The notes under the pieces were generated by a model. The model was not told where the DNA came from. It did no database searches and worked only from the letters and a program-made list of their open reading frames with translations. From contig CM060188.1 in the NCBI GenBank assembly GCA_030549335.1, positions 42,497,696-42,561,695 on the forward strand: 64,000 nucleotides of DNA. The letters are read 5' to 3'. Both the position numbers and the translations under genes were made by a program. Positions within the stretch are counted from its first letter, which is position 1; each line of letters opens with the position of its first letter. Source of the stretch: Pontederia crassipes. Lineage: Eukaryota > Streptophyta > Magnoliopsida > Commelinales > Pontederiaceae. Of this stretch, positions 36,604-50,058 are shown piece by piece.

Positions 36604-39600
36604 TATTAGGAATATATCTTTCCATATAAAGAAAGATTCTATTAGGGATATTTCCTTGTAATGATAGTTATATGTCAGAGCACTTTCCTATTGACATGTA
36701 TGGTATGTATGATCACCCTTTCATATATAATAGAAGAGGATCCCTGAGATGCAGTAGGGAGAAAATTCTTCTATTAATCTCTCTCTAATTTTCTTATGGT
36801 ATCAGCCCTCATCTGGTACTATTTTCAAATTTGGATCCATTGGAGTGCTTGCTGATCGGCAATTAAGTAAGCATGTCTCATCTAGAATATCCAACACATA
36901 CTTTCTTTGAGAAATACATATACCATGCGAAGATTGAGCAACTTCAATACCGAGAAAATATTTTAGAAGTCCCAAATCTTTAGTCTGAAATTGTGAATGC
37001 AAATGAGATTTAAGCTGAGAAATACCAATTGTATCATATCCAGTTATAACAATATCATCAATATACACAACAAGAAGTATTAATCGTCCTTTTGAATGTC
37101 TATAAAATACAGAATGATCTGATTTACAATGATTTAGTCCAAAGTCCATAACAACTGAACTAAAACGACAAAACCATGCTCGAGGAGACTATTTGAGGCT
37201 ATATAAAGATTTTTTAATTTGCATACCATACCAGAATACTCCCCCTGAGCACGAAAATCGGGAGGTTGATCCATATAAACTTCCTCTTCAAGGTTACCAT
37301 GCAAGAACACATTCTTAATATCAAGTTGGTGCAAAGACCAATGATTAATTGCAGCCAAAGAAAGGAGGCGGATAGAAGTGATTTTAGCAACTGGTGAAAA
37401 AGTATCATCATAATCTAAGCCAGGAATTTGAGTATAACCCTTCGCAACCAAACGAGCCTTTAAACAATCAACTTGACTATCAGGTGATACTTTCACATTG
37501 AATACCCAACGACAACCTACTGTAGTTTTACCGCGAGGCAGAGGTACAAGTTCCCAAGTACCACTAGCATGCAAAGCAGACATCTCTTCCATCATAGTTG
37601 TGCGCCAACTAGGATGGTTCATGGCCTCTACAACAGTTTTAGGAACTGAAACAGATTCCAAAGAGGAAATAAAAGCAGCATATGAAGGAGATAAGTGACT
37701 ATAGCACAAAAACGAATAAATAGGATGTGGATTGACAATATTGCTGAACCTTTTCTTTGAACAATAGGCAAATTTGATTCTGTTGTAGGTGATGGATTCG
37801 AGGATGGAGGAATAGATGGCACGGAAGGAATTGCATGTCCTTCTTGAGAAATTGTCTCGTGTCCCTTCTTCAACTGTCAGGGTCTTTTCTTTTGTCGTTG
37901 ATACGTAATAATATCTTTATGACCAACATTCTCAAGGTCAGATGTTCTTAAAGGAGGAGAAACATATGAGGGTGGAATAGGAAGAGGTAGTGACTCAGAT
38001 ATGGACTCAGAAGAAGTAGGATCAGAGAAAAATGGAGTAGACTAAAAAAATGTGACATTCGCACAAACAAAATAACGATGAAGGTCAGGAGAGTAACACC
38101 TGTACACTTTTTTAGCATGAGAGTATCCAAGAAATACACAACGAATTGAACGAGGAGACAATTTAGACGTGTCCGTTGATAAATTATGAACAAAACATAC
38201 ACATCCAAAAATTCGCGGAGACAATGAATAGATGGCATCTCGAGAAAACAAAATTGAGAATGGGATTTGATCATGCAAAACACTAGATGGCATCCTGTTA
38301 ATTAAATAACAAGCTGTAAGAACTGCATCACCCCAAAATTGGAGTGGAACATTCATATGGAACAAAAGTGTACGTGCAGTTTCAACCAGGTGCCTATTTT
38401 TTCTTTCTGCTATTCCATTTTGTTGAGGAGTATACGCACAAGAAGATTGATATATCATGCCATGAGATGACATAAAGGACTTAAAATATGTAGAAAAATA
38501 CTCTCTAGCATTGTCACTACGTAGAGTACGAATAGTTACACCAAACTGAGTTTGAACTTCAGTACAAAAAAATACAAAGATAGAGAATAATTCAGTATGA
38601 TTCTTCATTAAATAAATCCATGTCATCCTGGAATGATCATCAATAAAAGTAACAAAATAACGATAACCTTGTTTTGAGTTGACATGACAAGGACCCCATA
38701 CATCTGAGTGAACAAGTGCAAAAGGAGCACTAGCTTGTTTGTTGACCCTACTTGGAAATGAAATTCTGGAATGTTTTCCAAGTTGACAAGACTGGCACTC
38801 TAACTCATTTACATGAGACAAGTTAGAAACCATTTTCTTTAAACTAGACAATGATGGATGACCAAGTCGACTATGGATCTGAACTGGAGATGCAGCAACC
38901 ATGCAAGAAGTTGATAACTTGGGTGGAAACAAAGCGACAGACAAGTAATAAAGACCACCAGAATCATATCCCTTGCCAATCATTCCTCCTATCCTCGAGT
39001 CCTGGATAACAACAAAATCAGAAGAGAATGTCACACTACAATTAAGTTTCTTAGTAAGTTGGCTAATAGAGATCAAGTTAAATGGGAATTTGGGAAGATA
39101 TAAAACTGAGGACAAAGATAAAGATGTGATAGGTAATGCTGTTCCAACGCCTTGTACATGAGCAGAAGACCCATTGGTTAAAGGGATAGATGGTAGGATA
39201 TGAGTCTTAGTAAGTTGAGAAAACAAAGTAGGGTTATCGGACATATGATCTGAAGCACCCGAGTCAAGAACCCAAGGTCCCAATGAGGATGATTGAGTAA
39301 GGCACGCGATGGATTGACTTGATTGCGCAAGAGACGTCACGGGAAGAGATGTCTGCTGAGTTGCTTGGTGTTGGAGAAAATGAGTGTACTCCTTTACAGA
39401 AATAACCACAGCAGACTATCCGCCAGATAATGATGTGCCATCAACAACACGAGACCCATCTGGTTGTGTTTGAGCTGCGTTGGCCACTCTAGGGTTTGAA
39501 GGAAAACCATGTAGAGAGTAACAAGTATCACGTGTGTGCCCTCGCTTGTTACAATAACCACATCTAGGAACATTTCCATGTGCTCCTCTGCCACTGCCTT

Positions 39601-41660
39601 TACCACCTCGTCTACCATTATTGTTTCCACGACCATCGGGAAGAAAACTAGGAGAGTCAGCATGGGTTGCAAGAGCAGACCTCTCTCCTAAATGTCCATG
39701 GTATGAGATAATGGATGTGGACGATACACATATTAGTCTTGAGAAAATATCTGTGAGAGGAGGAACAGAAGCGCTGCCCAAAATTTGAGTTCGAACTGGC
39801 TCATATTCTGGGCGAACACTTTGTAAACAAATGACTGCAAACATCTTATCATGTTGTTCTTATTGCTTCTTCAAATCTTCGGTGAAGGGCATCAATTCAT
39901 TAAATTCAGTGAATAAAGCTTGTAAGTGGCCTAAATGTTTCTGCATATCCAGTTTGCTTCAATTGAAATAAACGAGATAAAACATCATATATTCTGGTAA
40001 CATCACTCGTATACAACTCATGAGTACGAACCCATACCTCTTTACAAGAGCGATAGGGATGAAACATTACATTAAAGAGGGTTTAATTGCTTGCCACAAG
40101 AGACTAAGCAACTGAGCATCTGTCTTCCTCCAACTGGCTTGTTCAGAATCTTTGATCTCTGAGATAGTCTTGATAAGATGTTCTTCTTGTCCTACTCCCA
40201 TAAACCAAACTTCAACAGCGGCACTCCAATCAAAAAAATTCTTTTCATTCAGTTTGACTGTTGTAATAACTTGGTTTCTAGAACTATATGATACGTTGGC
40301 TTGAGGCATGACTGATGGTGAAATAACCAAGGACGTCCCAGATATGAAAAAAAAGGAACTGATCGAGTTCTGCAATAGAGAATCTGAAAGATCTGCACAA
40401 AAAAATCTGCAATAGGGTTCCTTGCAAAGTAGAAGGAAGATGATTTATGCAAGGGTTCCTTGCAAAGTAGAAGGAAGATGATTTATGCAAGGGTTCCTTG
40501 CACAAGAATATCAAACAATAAGAAAGATCTGCACAGAAGATCTGCGCTAAGATGCCATGAAACAAGAGCGACTAATCTTAGGGTTCCTTGCACAAAAAAA
40601 TTCAGACAAGCCTGCACAGAATATCTGCACTTCAAAATGCACAGATCTGCATTAGAATCCCTTGTAAGAACTGCTGGTGCACTGAAGAGGGGACTGTAGA
40701 ATTGCTTATAGGACTGCTAGTGCACTGAAGAGGAGGCTGCAGAATTGCTGCAACAAAAACTAGGGTTTTTTTGCCATTTTCAGATATTGGAAGGTATCGT
40801 AGATTAGTTGGCAAATTGAACTATCTCACAGTGACTCGTCTAGACATCTCATTTGCTGTGAGTGTTGTGAGTCAATTTTTGGATTCACCAACTAAGAAAC
40901 ATTGGGATGCAGTGATCAAAATCATTAAATACATTAAAGGTGCTCCCGATAAAGGCTTACTATATCAAGATAGAGGTCATATGCAAGTGGTTGGATATAC
41001 AGATGCTGACTGGGCTGATTCTCCATTTGATAGACGATCAATGACTGGTTATTGTGTATTTTTTGGAGGCAATTCGATTTCTTGGAAGAGTAAGAAGCAA
41101 AATGTAGTTGCTCTTTCTAGTGCAGAGGTTGAATATAGAGCAATGACTTCAGCTACATGTGAATTGATATGGTTGAAACAATTGCTTACAGGATTAAATA
41201 TTCTGCAATTGCAGCCTATGGAATTGTTTTGTGATAATCAGACAGCTATTCACATTGCATCAAATCCTGTTTTTCACGAGAGGACCAAACATATTGAAGT
41301 AGATTATCACTTTGTTCGAGAAAAAGTAATATCTAGGGATATTGTGACATTTTTTGTTTCATCAAATGATCAGTTGAGACATTTACTAAAGCTCTTCGAG
41401 GTCCTCGGGTTCTTTATATTTGTGGCAAGTTGGGCATGCATGATATATATGCTCCAACTTGAGGAGGAATATTAGGAATATATCTTTCCATATAAAGAAA
41501 GATTATATTAGGGATATTTCCTTGTAATGATAGTTATATGCCAGAGCACTTTCGTATTGACATATATGGTATCTATGATCACCCTTTCATATATAATAAA
41601 AGAGGATCCCTGATGCAGTAGGGAGAAAATTCTTCTATCAATCTCTCTCTAATTTTTTCA
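36604..41660 (+). mobile_element. Ty1/copia retrotransposon fossil with both LTRs, rearranged
   Basis: LTRs of 193 bp (36604-36796) and 191 bp (41470-41660) read in the plus direction. A TGGTATCAG primer-binding site complementary to initiator Met-tRNA follows the left LTR, and a purine-rich tract precedes the right one. The parts are copia-type gag with a zinc knuckle, integrase, reverse transcriptase and RNase H. They do not all lie on the same strand, so the inside is rearranged relative to the LTRs. It is a broken copy with several disruptions. About nine substitutions between the LTRs by eye suggest roughly 5% divergence, on the order of 2 million years at commonly used plant rates. The flanking 5-mers GGGTT and GTGTT may be its target duplication. 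Confidence 0.88.
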
Positions 41661-42511
41661 GTGTTCAAAACATTTAAATAAGTAAAATTTAGGGGTTTTT
41701 TTATCAAATCACTTAATTACCTTTAGAGCCTGATGGATTGGGGGAGGATAGGAAGGGGATGGAAATAGACCTCCAATACTTCATTTTTTTACCTTTAAAA
41801 TGAGATGAAATTTTGAAAGAGAAAAATAAAAAGGAGATTATCCTATATTTTTTATCATTTGATCAATTTTTTTTAATGGCAAAGGAAAAATAAAGGGATA
41901 TGAAATGATTTAAATATTTTATAATTAATTTTACATCCTTACCCCCTCATTTCTCCTCAGGTCCAACACTTGTTTGAATTGGAAGTTTTGAAGTGGTGAG
42001 ATGAAATATGAAATTATAATTTTTTTTGGATAATAGGAATGAAGTGTTCCTACCACATATTTTCCATTTCACAAAATTGACGAGAGGAGACGAAATTAAT
42101 AATTTAAACCAAATTAATCATTTCCTCTATTTTTTCTTTTATTCCATTAATCTTTTCTCTCTCTTGTATTGATAAACAAATACTTTGATAAAATAATTTT
42201 TATTTATAAAAATAAAATAGATGAATAAAAGAATTGTAAAAATAAATAATAAAATAAAATAGATAAAAAATAAATTAAATGATAAAGAACTATATAATAA
42301 ATACTTACCAATAATAAAATATTATTAAATAATTAACTAATTACACCATACTACGCCACCCCGTACTTCACCATTCCCACGTCTTTTACTCGTTCCTTCT
42401 CTTTCTTCTTCTTCTTTTTTTTTTTCCTTCCTCTCCTCTTTCTCGTCTCCGCCGCCCACTTGCCGTCCGACTACCTAGAGATCGTTCGCTGTGTTTGGGT
42501 TTTCCGACATC
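41661..42511. promoter_or_regulatory. Upstream region and CT-rich 5' leader of the PRA1 gene
   Basis: AT-rich to about 42,340, then a pyrimidine-rich tract (42,385-42,450, mainly TTC/TCT) running into the GC-rich leader. CT-rich leaders near plant start sites are common. I could not identify a TATA box with confidence. Confidence 0.45.
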
Positions 42512-43219
42512 ATGCATTCTTCTGCCGCCAGCCCCTCGGCATACGACCGCTCTGCGGCCCCGATCCACTTTGCTGCCCCCTTGCCACCACAGAAGGCGGC
42601 TTCTCCGTCGCCCATCTTTTCGCCTATCCCGGCGGCTGTGACCCCGTCGGAAAGCTCCCCCGCCGCCCGCGCTGCTTTGCTTCTTTCCGGGTTCAAGGAG
42701 CAGGGCCGAACCCTGATCGCTACCCAGCGGCCGTGGCCGCAGCTGCTCGACACCTCCGCTCTGGCGCGCCCCGTCTCCTACGGCGAGGCCATATCTCGGA
42801 TTCGGCGCAACGTCGCCTACTTCCGCTCTAATTACACCCTCGCCGTCGTCTTCGTGCTAGCTGCCGGCCTTCTCTGGCACCCGGTATCTCTAATCGCGTT
42901 CGCTGCCCTGGTCGCCGCCTGGTTCCTCCTCTACTTCTCCCGCGGGGATCAGCAACAGCCTCTTGTTCTCTTTGGTCGCCTAGTAGACGAGGGCACCGTC
43001 CTTGGAGCGCTCTCTGTACTCACTATCCTTGCCTTCATCTTCACCGACATGGCATCGAACATCTTCGGATCTTTGGTGGTCGGCCTGTTGCTTGTGGGTT
43101 TGCATAGCGCGTTTCGGACCACCGATGACCTGTTCTTTGACGAGGCTGAGGTGGTTGGCGGTGGGTTGGTTGCGGGTTTCCCGATTCCGGCACAGACGTA
43201 TGTGCACACGGTGCTGTGA
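42512..43219 (+). CDS. PRA1 family protein (prenylated Rab acceptor), B-type
   Basis: Small membrane protein of the endomembrane system. PRA1 proteins bind prenylated Rab GTPases and influence ER-Golgi and vacuolar traffic. Intronless, 235 aa, from ATG 42512; an in-frame GTG further upstream is not a plausible start. The N-terminal ~65 residues are Ala/Ser/Pro-rich and cytosolic. A conserved RPWPQLLD...ARPVSYGEAISRIRRNVAYFRSNY block (residues ~74-108) leads into the first hydrophobic pair (YTLAVVFVLAAGLLWHPVSL, then LVAAWFLLYF). A polar loop follows, then a second hydrophobic pair (ALSVLTILAFIFTDMA, then VVGLLLVGLHSAFR). The acidic DDLFFDE tail is typical. Length and order fit plant PRA1.B members. 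GC content is far above the flanks, as expected for an intronless monocot-type gene. Family certain, subgroup likely. Confidence 0.95.
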   Translation: MHSSAASPSAYDRSAAPIHFAAPLPPQKAASPSPIFSPIPAAVTPSESSPAARAALLLSGFKEQGRTLIATQRPWPQLLDTSALARPVSYGEAISRIRRNVAYFRSNYTLAVVFVLAAGLLWHPVSLIAFAALVAAWFLLYFSRGDQQQPLVLFGRLVDEGTVLGALSVLTILAFIFTDMASNIFGSLVVGLLLVGLHSAFRTTDDLFFDEAEVVGGGLVAGFPIPAQTYVHTVL

Positions 43220-45252
43220 TTGCTCATCTACTTGTGAAAACTAGAAGATTGTGGCTTTTTTCTCCAAGAGATAGAAGATTGTGGTTTTGTTTGTGTTTGT
43301 CGCCACGGATTATGGATCTGTGTTCTTGTTGATTTCCTGTGCCGGGTTTAAGATTGCCTCATGGCAACCTAGAAGGTGGCTTCATGATGGTGCTGCTGCT
43401 GATGCTTTGATAAATGCAATGAGTCAGTTCCATGAAGGAAATTGCCTACGGAGAAGGTATCAGGTCGTGATGTTTATGATCTTTTAAATATCTGGTCTCT
43501 GGTTCTTGCTTTGCTTGTTATGCATAAGAATGTGTATTTTACTTAGGTCGTGAAGTAGTGATTGTTCTAATGATTTGTATATTTGATGAAGGAGATGATT
43601 GTATAATGTATATTTTTTTAGTGAAAAAGGAAACTTCATTTGGATAAAGATTACATTTTCTGTGCATTCACCACTTAATATATCTACACGATGATGCCTA
43701 ATTTTTGGTAGATTTTTTAAGAGGTAGTAATTGTTAGTAGATGATTAATCATGTTATATCAGGTTTTCATAGTCGATATATTATGCTTTTATTTGAACGA
43801 TTCCCTACTGCTCCTTTTTAAACTGTCTTGTTGAGTACTTGCAAAGACAAATTTGGATACTTAAGAGGTTGAAAATGTTGTAAGTGATCAATTGTACATT
43901 AGCAGAAATCTGATGATAAAAAATATACCTAACAAATTTATTTTCTCAAAACAAGAAATGAGACCAATTGTACATCAAGATGTCAATTAAACAATATTAT
44001 GTGCACGGGCTTTCACATTGCATGAAATTTTAAGTTTTTAAGTAAAATGGATGATTGTCCAATTTATACAGCGATCCTGCTATATTATAATAACATTGGG
44101 ACTAGGGAGATACTAAGTAATTTTTGAGAGAGATAACTAAGCAACTGCTACCAGTGCTTTGTGCTGAGTCACTTTCTTTCAGAAATGTCATCTTAAATTT
44201 CTAGTATTCTACTGCTCATCACGCTGGTATTATTTCGTTAGAATCTGTTTCTGTTGGGAGACATGAAATGTATTGTTATTTACTTTTACCATTTGCATCA
44301 TTCTTTGCCCATATATTAGGTTCTTGAGTTAACAGGAATGAAATGAATATGCTGCATTCAATTGCGGTAAATTTGCACATAGGAGAAAATCTTTTTGAAA
44401 ATGCACATAGGATAAATTCTGATTCATAGCATTCATTTAATGGAAATATCTCAAATGATTGAATCATTTGAATGCCATAGTTGTGTGTTCTTGACAGTTC
44501 TATAACTTGCGCTTTCGTTCATTTAAATTAATGTGATTCTACTTCCATGAATTTATTGCATGAATAAACATGTTTAGGTTCTTGGTCAATATGTTATTAT
44601 TTCATACCATGCCTGATATGATCTTCGTTAGGAAATCTATCCTCACGAACAACAATCAAGCCGAAGTACAAAGTCAAAGAAATTTTACTACTCGCAAATA
44701 CGAACAAAGAAAATGAAAATATTGACCAATATGCGAATATGTTCATAAGAATCAATATCGAATTGATGGAGTTTAAATGAATTGCAAAATAATAATTACT
44801 TGCAATTCAAGTCGAAGTTAACAAGAAATAAATAAAAGTTTCCTTCCTACCAATCAATAATAATCAGCATTATCTTTTCTACAACGAGCAGACCTTATTA
44901 ATAGGAGGATGTTAATATCTTCTCCAAGAAATTAAAATTGATGAGCTTAATGCCTTAACTAAAGCTTAAGGAGACTAAGATCACAGTCATCTTAAATATG
45001 AACTAATCCAGGAAAGAGATGACAGCTCATGCATGCATGCGAGATGGTATTATCTGAATGTAATAATCCATTATGTGAATTAGGATCCATTAGTTTTCCA
45101 AGTGAATTGAGTCAGATCCAATGTAATTATGGTACAAATATGACATCTACCCATTCCTCATCATTCTCTTATTTTTGAAAAAGATCGATTATCCATCTGC
45201 AATAAGGAGAATGTAAAAGATCACGTATCTAAATTTCTTAAACAAGTTTGGA
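43220..45252. other. PRA1 3' UTR and intergenic sequence, no gene
   Basis: The first ~300 bp probably contain the 3' UTR. The rest is AT-rich with no credible frame. A possible micro-insertion lies at 44385-44401: 17 bp between copies of TGCACATAGGA at 44374-44384 and 44402-44412, with an A-rich end. Confidence 0.55.
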
Positions 45253-47690
45253 CATGGGATAAATTACACCAAATGTCATCTAACTTTAAGGTTTGCTCAG
45301 CAATACCTTTCAACTTCACTTTGTAACACAAATGCCCTTCGTTAGTTCTGATCACGTGATAACGACGGAGAATTAAAGTTCTCCCAATGAAGTTATCATT
45401 GTCATTGAGAACTTCCATTTTTTTTACTATTTCTTTCAATTCTTTATTATATTTTAATTATTAATATGATTTAATGTTAATATTATTCATTAAACTAATA
45501 TAATATTTAATTATAATATTTTATTTATTATGTATTATCATTTAACTTATAAAATAAATTCTTTCAATTATAAGCGATGTAATTTTTTATTGGTATTTTA
45601 AGTCATTTTAGTATAACCTTTTACTAGTAAAGAATATAACCCTATGGGTGAAAATGGTTCGGGTCGAATGATTTTTTCGATGAAAAAAAATTGATCATTA
45701 AATTTTGGGTGGGTTTTCAATACATAAAAGACCATCTTAAATTTTTTTTCGAAGAAAAAACCCAATCTAAGCGATCTCAATTTTTTAGGATCGGAGATCT
45801 AGTTTAAAATAATATTTTTAAAAAAATATTAAATATATCACGTAGATGTTTTAAAAGATAAAACTTAACTCTAAGTTTAACTATTTAATATAAATAAAAC
45901 AAAATAACATATTATTACATTATATTTGAAAATATTCTAGTTAATTTTATCCTAACTTTATAAAAATAAATTAATAAGTTAATGATATTCAAGCTCAAAT
46001 GCGTGATAATAAGTAAATAATATACCTAATCTAATAAATATGAATAAGAGAAAATTTAAATTATAAAATATTATTTAAAATTAAAGTAATAATTTTATTA
46101 TAATAAAGTTGAAAAATATTTGGTTCGGATTAGGTCCGACTGTTTTTTTAAGGAGCCCTTTAAATGGGTGATTTTATTTATTCGGAAAAATTGCCTAATT
46201 TTTAGTTGGAGTCATATTTTAGGTTTTTTGGGTTGGTTTTTCAATTTGATTAGGTTTTTTTGCTTGATATATCTTTTAACGCGTTTCACTCGATGCCCTC
46301 TTTACCTGAGATAGCCGATTTTTCGGTTTTTCATCGACGTGGCATCCACATGGCCATCTCCTCTCTTCTCCACGCAAATAGTCGTCCGACGTGGCACATA
46401 AAATTACGCCAATGCCCTCCAACTTTAAGGTTTGCTCAGCGATACTCTCCAACTTCACTTTGTAACACAAATGCCCTTCATCTTTTAATACATTTAACCC
46501 AATGCTCTCTTTACATAGGATAGTCGATTTTTCGATTTTTTATCGACGTAGCGTCCACGTGATCATCTCTTCTCTCCTCCATGCGAATAACCATCTGACG
46601 TGGCACCACATATTAAACCATCTTACTTACCGTAAGTTGACTCACTCACTGTTAAATTATTTCCTTATTTCCTTCTTTGTCGTCGTTCGCGTGAAACCTC
46701 CTTCGCCGTTCACACTCTTTCACCGTTCGCTCTCCTTCGTCGTTCGCCTCCTTCATCGTTCACTTTTCGGGTTCGTCGGCCGCCGTCTTTGTCCAAATTG
46801 GTGTAATTTTATGTGCATTTGATGAGCAAACTTTAAAGTTGGAGTACATTTCACCCGATGCCCTCTTTACCTGAGACAGTCGATTTCTCAATTTTTCGTC
46901 GACGTGGCATTCACATGGCCATTTTCTCTCCTCCACGCAAATAGTCGTCCGACGTGGCATGCTCCGACATGGCACATAAAATTACATCAAATGTCCTCCA
47001 ATTTTAAAGTTTGCTCACAAAATGCACATAAAATTACACTAATTTGGACAAAGACGACGCCGACGAACGCAAAAAGTGAATGATGAAGGAGGCGAACGAC
47101 GAAGGAGAGCGAATGGTGAAGGAGTGCGAACGACGAAAGAGGTTTCATGCGAACGACGGCAAAGAGAGAAATAAGGAAATAATTTAACAGTGAGTGGGTC
47201 TACTTACGATAAGTAAGATGGTTTAATATATGGTGTCACGTCGAAGTATGCTACGTCGGATGACTATTTGCATGGAGGAGAGAGGAGATGACCACGTGGA
47301 CGCCACGTCGATAAAAAATCGAAAAACCGACTGTCCTAGGTAAAGAGGACATCGGGTGAAATGTATTAAAAGATGAAGAGCATTTGTGTTACAAAGTGAA
47401 GTTAGAAGGTATCGCTGAGCAAACCTTAAAGTTGGAGGACATTGGTGTAATTTTATGTGCCATGTTGGAGCATGCCACGTCGGACATCTATTTGCGTGGA
47501 GGAAAGAGGAGATGATCACATGGACGTCACGTCGACGCAAAACTGGAAAATCGTCTATCACAGGTAAAGAGGGCATCAGATGAAACACATTAAAAGATGA
47601 AGGGCATTTGTGTTACAAAGTGAAGTTGATGGATATCGCTGAGCATACCTTAAAGTTGGAGGGCATTTAGTGTAATTTACCCTGCATAAT
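45253..47690. mobile_element. Compound long-inverted-repeat element with nested arms
   Basis: Outer inverted repeats of about 90 bp (45,253-45,345 and 47,592-47,690) start GGGATAAATTACACCAAATG / GGGTAAATTACACTAAATG. Inside is a larger pair, about 46,493-46,850 and 47,010-47,365, inverted over some 350 bp. A motif running from GCCCTCTTTACCTGAGATAG to GACGTGGCATCC occurs three times forward (46.29, 46.50, 46.86 kb) and twice reversed (47.33, 47.56 kb). The GC-rich inner arms (CGTTCGCCTCCTTCGTCGTTC type) carry no recognisable gene. It looks like insertions of one family member into another. No transposase. Mutator-like by overall form; no clear 9-bp duplication found. Confidence 0.8.
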
Positions 47691-50044
47691 GGAGATATTG
47701 ATACTTTCCTTTATGAGCCAGATGACATGCATGATGTATCTCAATCAAAGCTATAAATATGATCTCTCATATACCATCCTGATTAAGCTCGTACAAGTGT
47801 TGAGGAAAAATAACATAATTAGCATGAAAAGTAATGCCAATATGATCGAAAATGCCTTGTGTCTATGAAACAATGGCATATTCGTAAACAAATTGTAAAA
47901 TCTCGTGGACTTTCCTTTGCGCATAAGGATCATGGTGTGCAATGCATTTCAAAGAAGTAGAAACTTAGCATGGTTATTGTCAAGTTGTTCCCAAATAAGA
48001 TCAATTTTCTTAAAATAAAATGGATATAAAAATGAAATATCATAAGATCTAACAAATAACTCAGCTTATGGAGGGAGGAATCAAACAAGTCCCTACAACA
48101 ACGCAAACAGAAAAATTACATAAAGAATTGCTGTAAATCAAAATATCTTCAAAGAAAATAATCATTAATCTTAGATGGATAATACATAGAAGTCTAAATT
48201 ATGCTAATAATCGAATTTTTCAATTATGATATGAAAAATAAATGGAATATTTAAAATTATCAAAATATATGCTCTTAGTAATGCAAAAGAGTTGATTCAA
48301 GGAAATGAATAAAATTTTATTCTCATGACTACCCCCTTGCTAGTCATCCTTTCCTTTTTTAGAAAATATAGAGAACAAATAAGATGAATAATCAACACTT
48401 GATAAATAAGAAACTGAAATAAAAATTTGAGATATAATGTTTGGATGATATTCAACACTTCTCTCAACTAAAACTTGCAAGTTAGTCACATCAAACAAAT
48501 ATGAACAAGGACTAAATGCAAGAGGTGAATTTTTCAAAGTAATTATCATAAACTCAAAACATCCTTTCTTAAATCCTTACGAGGTAGAATTTGTAACTTT
48601 TTCTCACTCCTATATATCTATATGAAAAAATCACTATCAAAAGATGAGATGTGATGGGAGTGTTGTATTGTGTGTTAAGGTTGTTAGGGTACAAAAAACA
48701 AGGACTAAATGCAAATAAAAGCTCAAATTTGGAATTCAGATGTCACTTAAGTACATTGATAAAATTTTATCTAACAACATAAAAGTTTGAAAACTCAGAT
48801 GATTCAGCAAAAAGGTTCCCTTAGAACAAAACCTAACCCCATATGGAGATCTAACTTCAGATAAACAAGATTCACGATTAGTTTTAAAAATTTTAAATCC
48901 TCAACATACAAATCAATGCAGCAAGTGTATAACTATCAGTGTACTACTTAAGGGTTGATCTACAAGGAAAATCAATTGAGGATAGTGTTGATATTGAGGT
49001 TGGGAGCAGAGATGTTGGTACATTTCGACTCTTGCACTCCATATACTTTTTATTTGAACATCTCTATTTAGTTCTCATGTTCTTTAATGATTTTCCATTC
49101 TAGTCTTTTCTGCTTCCCATCATTGCACGTTACACAATAATATCTTCTTGTCCGTTGCTTCGTCTAGGTTTTGCCTACATGAATTAATAGGGAGCAACAT
49201 AGACATGAAACCAATATGTAAATAGCATCCTTTTGCAATATCATACCTTCTGGAAGATAAAACTAAAAACTTTAAAAAACACTCTAATTTTTGAAGCCAA
49301 ATTACAGAAGCACACTGACAATTGTCACAATTACCCTTTTGGATTCTAGAATTTGATAATCTCAACATAAGTTCATAATTTTTAGTTACCTATAAGTGAT
49401 CAAAGAATAAAAGTTCATGCATAAAATTCTTCAAGAAGAAGAGAGCTGAATACAAGAGGGTGGGTTAGTTAAACCTCAAAAGAAATGAATACAAGAGGGT
49501 TAGCGGAATCCCAAGAAATACAAATTGAAAATTTAGAAAAAAAGTTTTTCTACAAGAATTCACAGGAAACAACTTAGAATCCAAAATGTGATATACTTGG
49601 GGGCTTTGATTGGATGTAGGGAAAAGGGGAACATAGTTTGATCATGCATAGGCTGTATTTTTGGTTCCAAGAATTCACAGGACTTTTTGTATAATTGAAA
49701 ATTTTTGGTTCCAAGAAGTGGTTGTGACAAGTTATTTATATGCCCATGAGTTTGATCATGCATAGGCTTTATTTTCAGTGACTTCAAGAACAGAGGCCAA
49801 GCTACTAAGAATGCACTTAATGATTTGCTAAAATTTGATGCAATTGGATGTATTTTGTAGGCTGGTTTATGCCTTTTTTGTGATAAAGCTGAATAAAAGT
49901 CTTAAATTCCCTACTTTTGTTTGAGAACAAAGAAGCAATGAACTATTGTAGGAGTTTGATGACAAACTTTCATGCATGGAAAAAACAACCATTATGTCTT
50001 ACAATTCTGAGTATTTTTCATTGATAGAGCATGAAAGTGTATAT

Positions 50045-50058
50045 ATATTTTTGAGGGT
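50045..50058 (-). mobile_element. LINE micro-insertion, 14 bp, 14-bp TSD
   Basis: The insert (ACCCTCAAAAATAT on the minus strand) lies between perfect copies of ATGAAAGTGTATAT (50031-50044 and 50059-50072). This is the same form as the AARE-intron micro-insertions, in reverse orientation. Confidence 0.55.

Noticed and set aside
42491-42511. Longer PRA1 start at an upstream in-frame GTG
   Set aside because: Plant nuclear genes start at ATG; the first in-frame ATG is 42512 and gives a normal family length.
45253-47690. CRISPR-like array of spaced repeats
   Set aside because: The repeats occur in both orientations with irregular spacing in plant DNA; nested inverted-repeat elements explain them.
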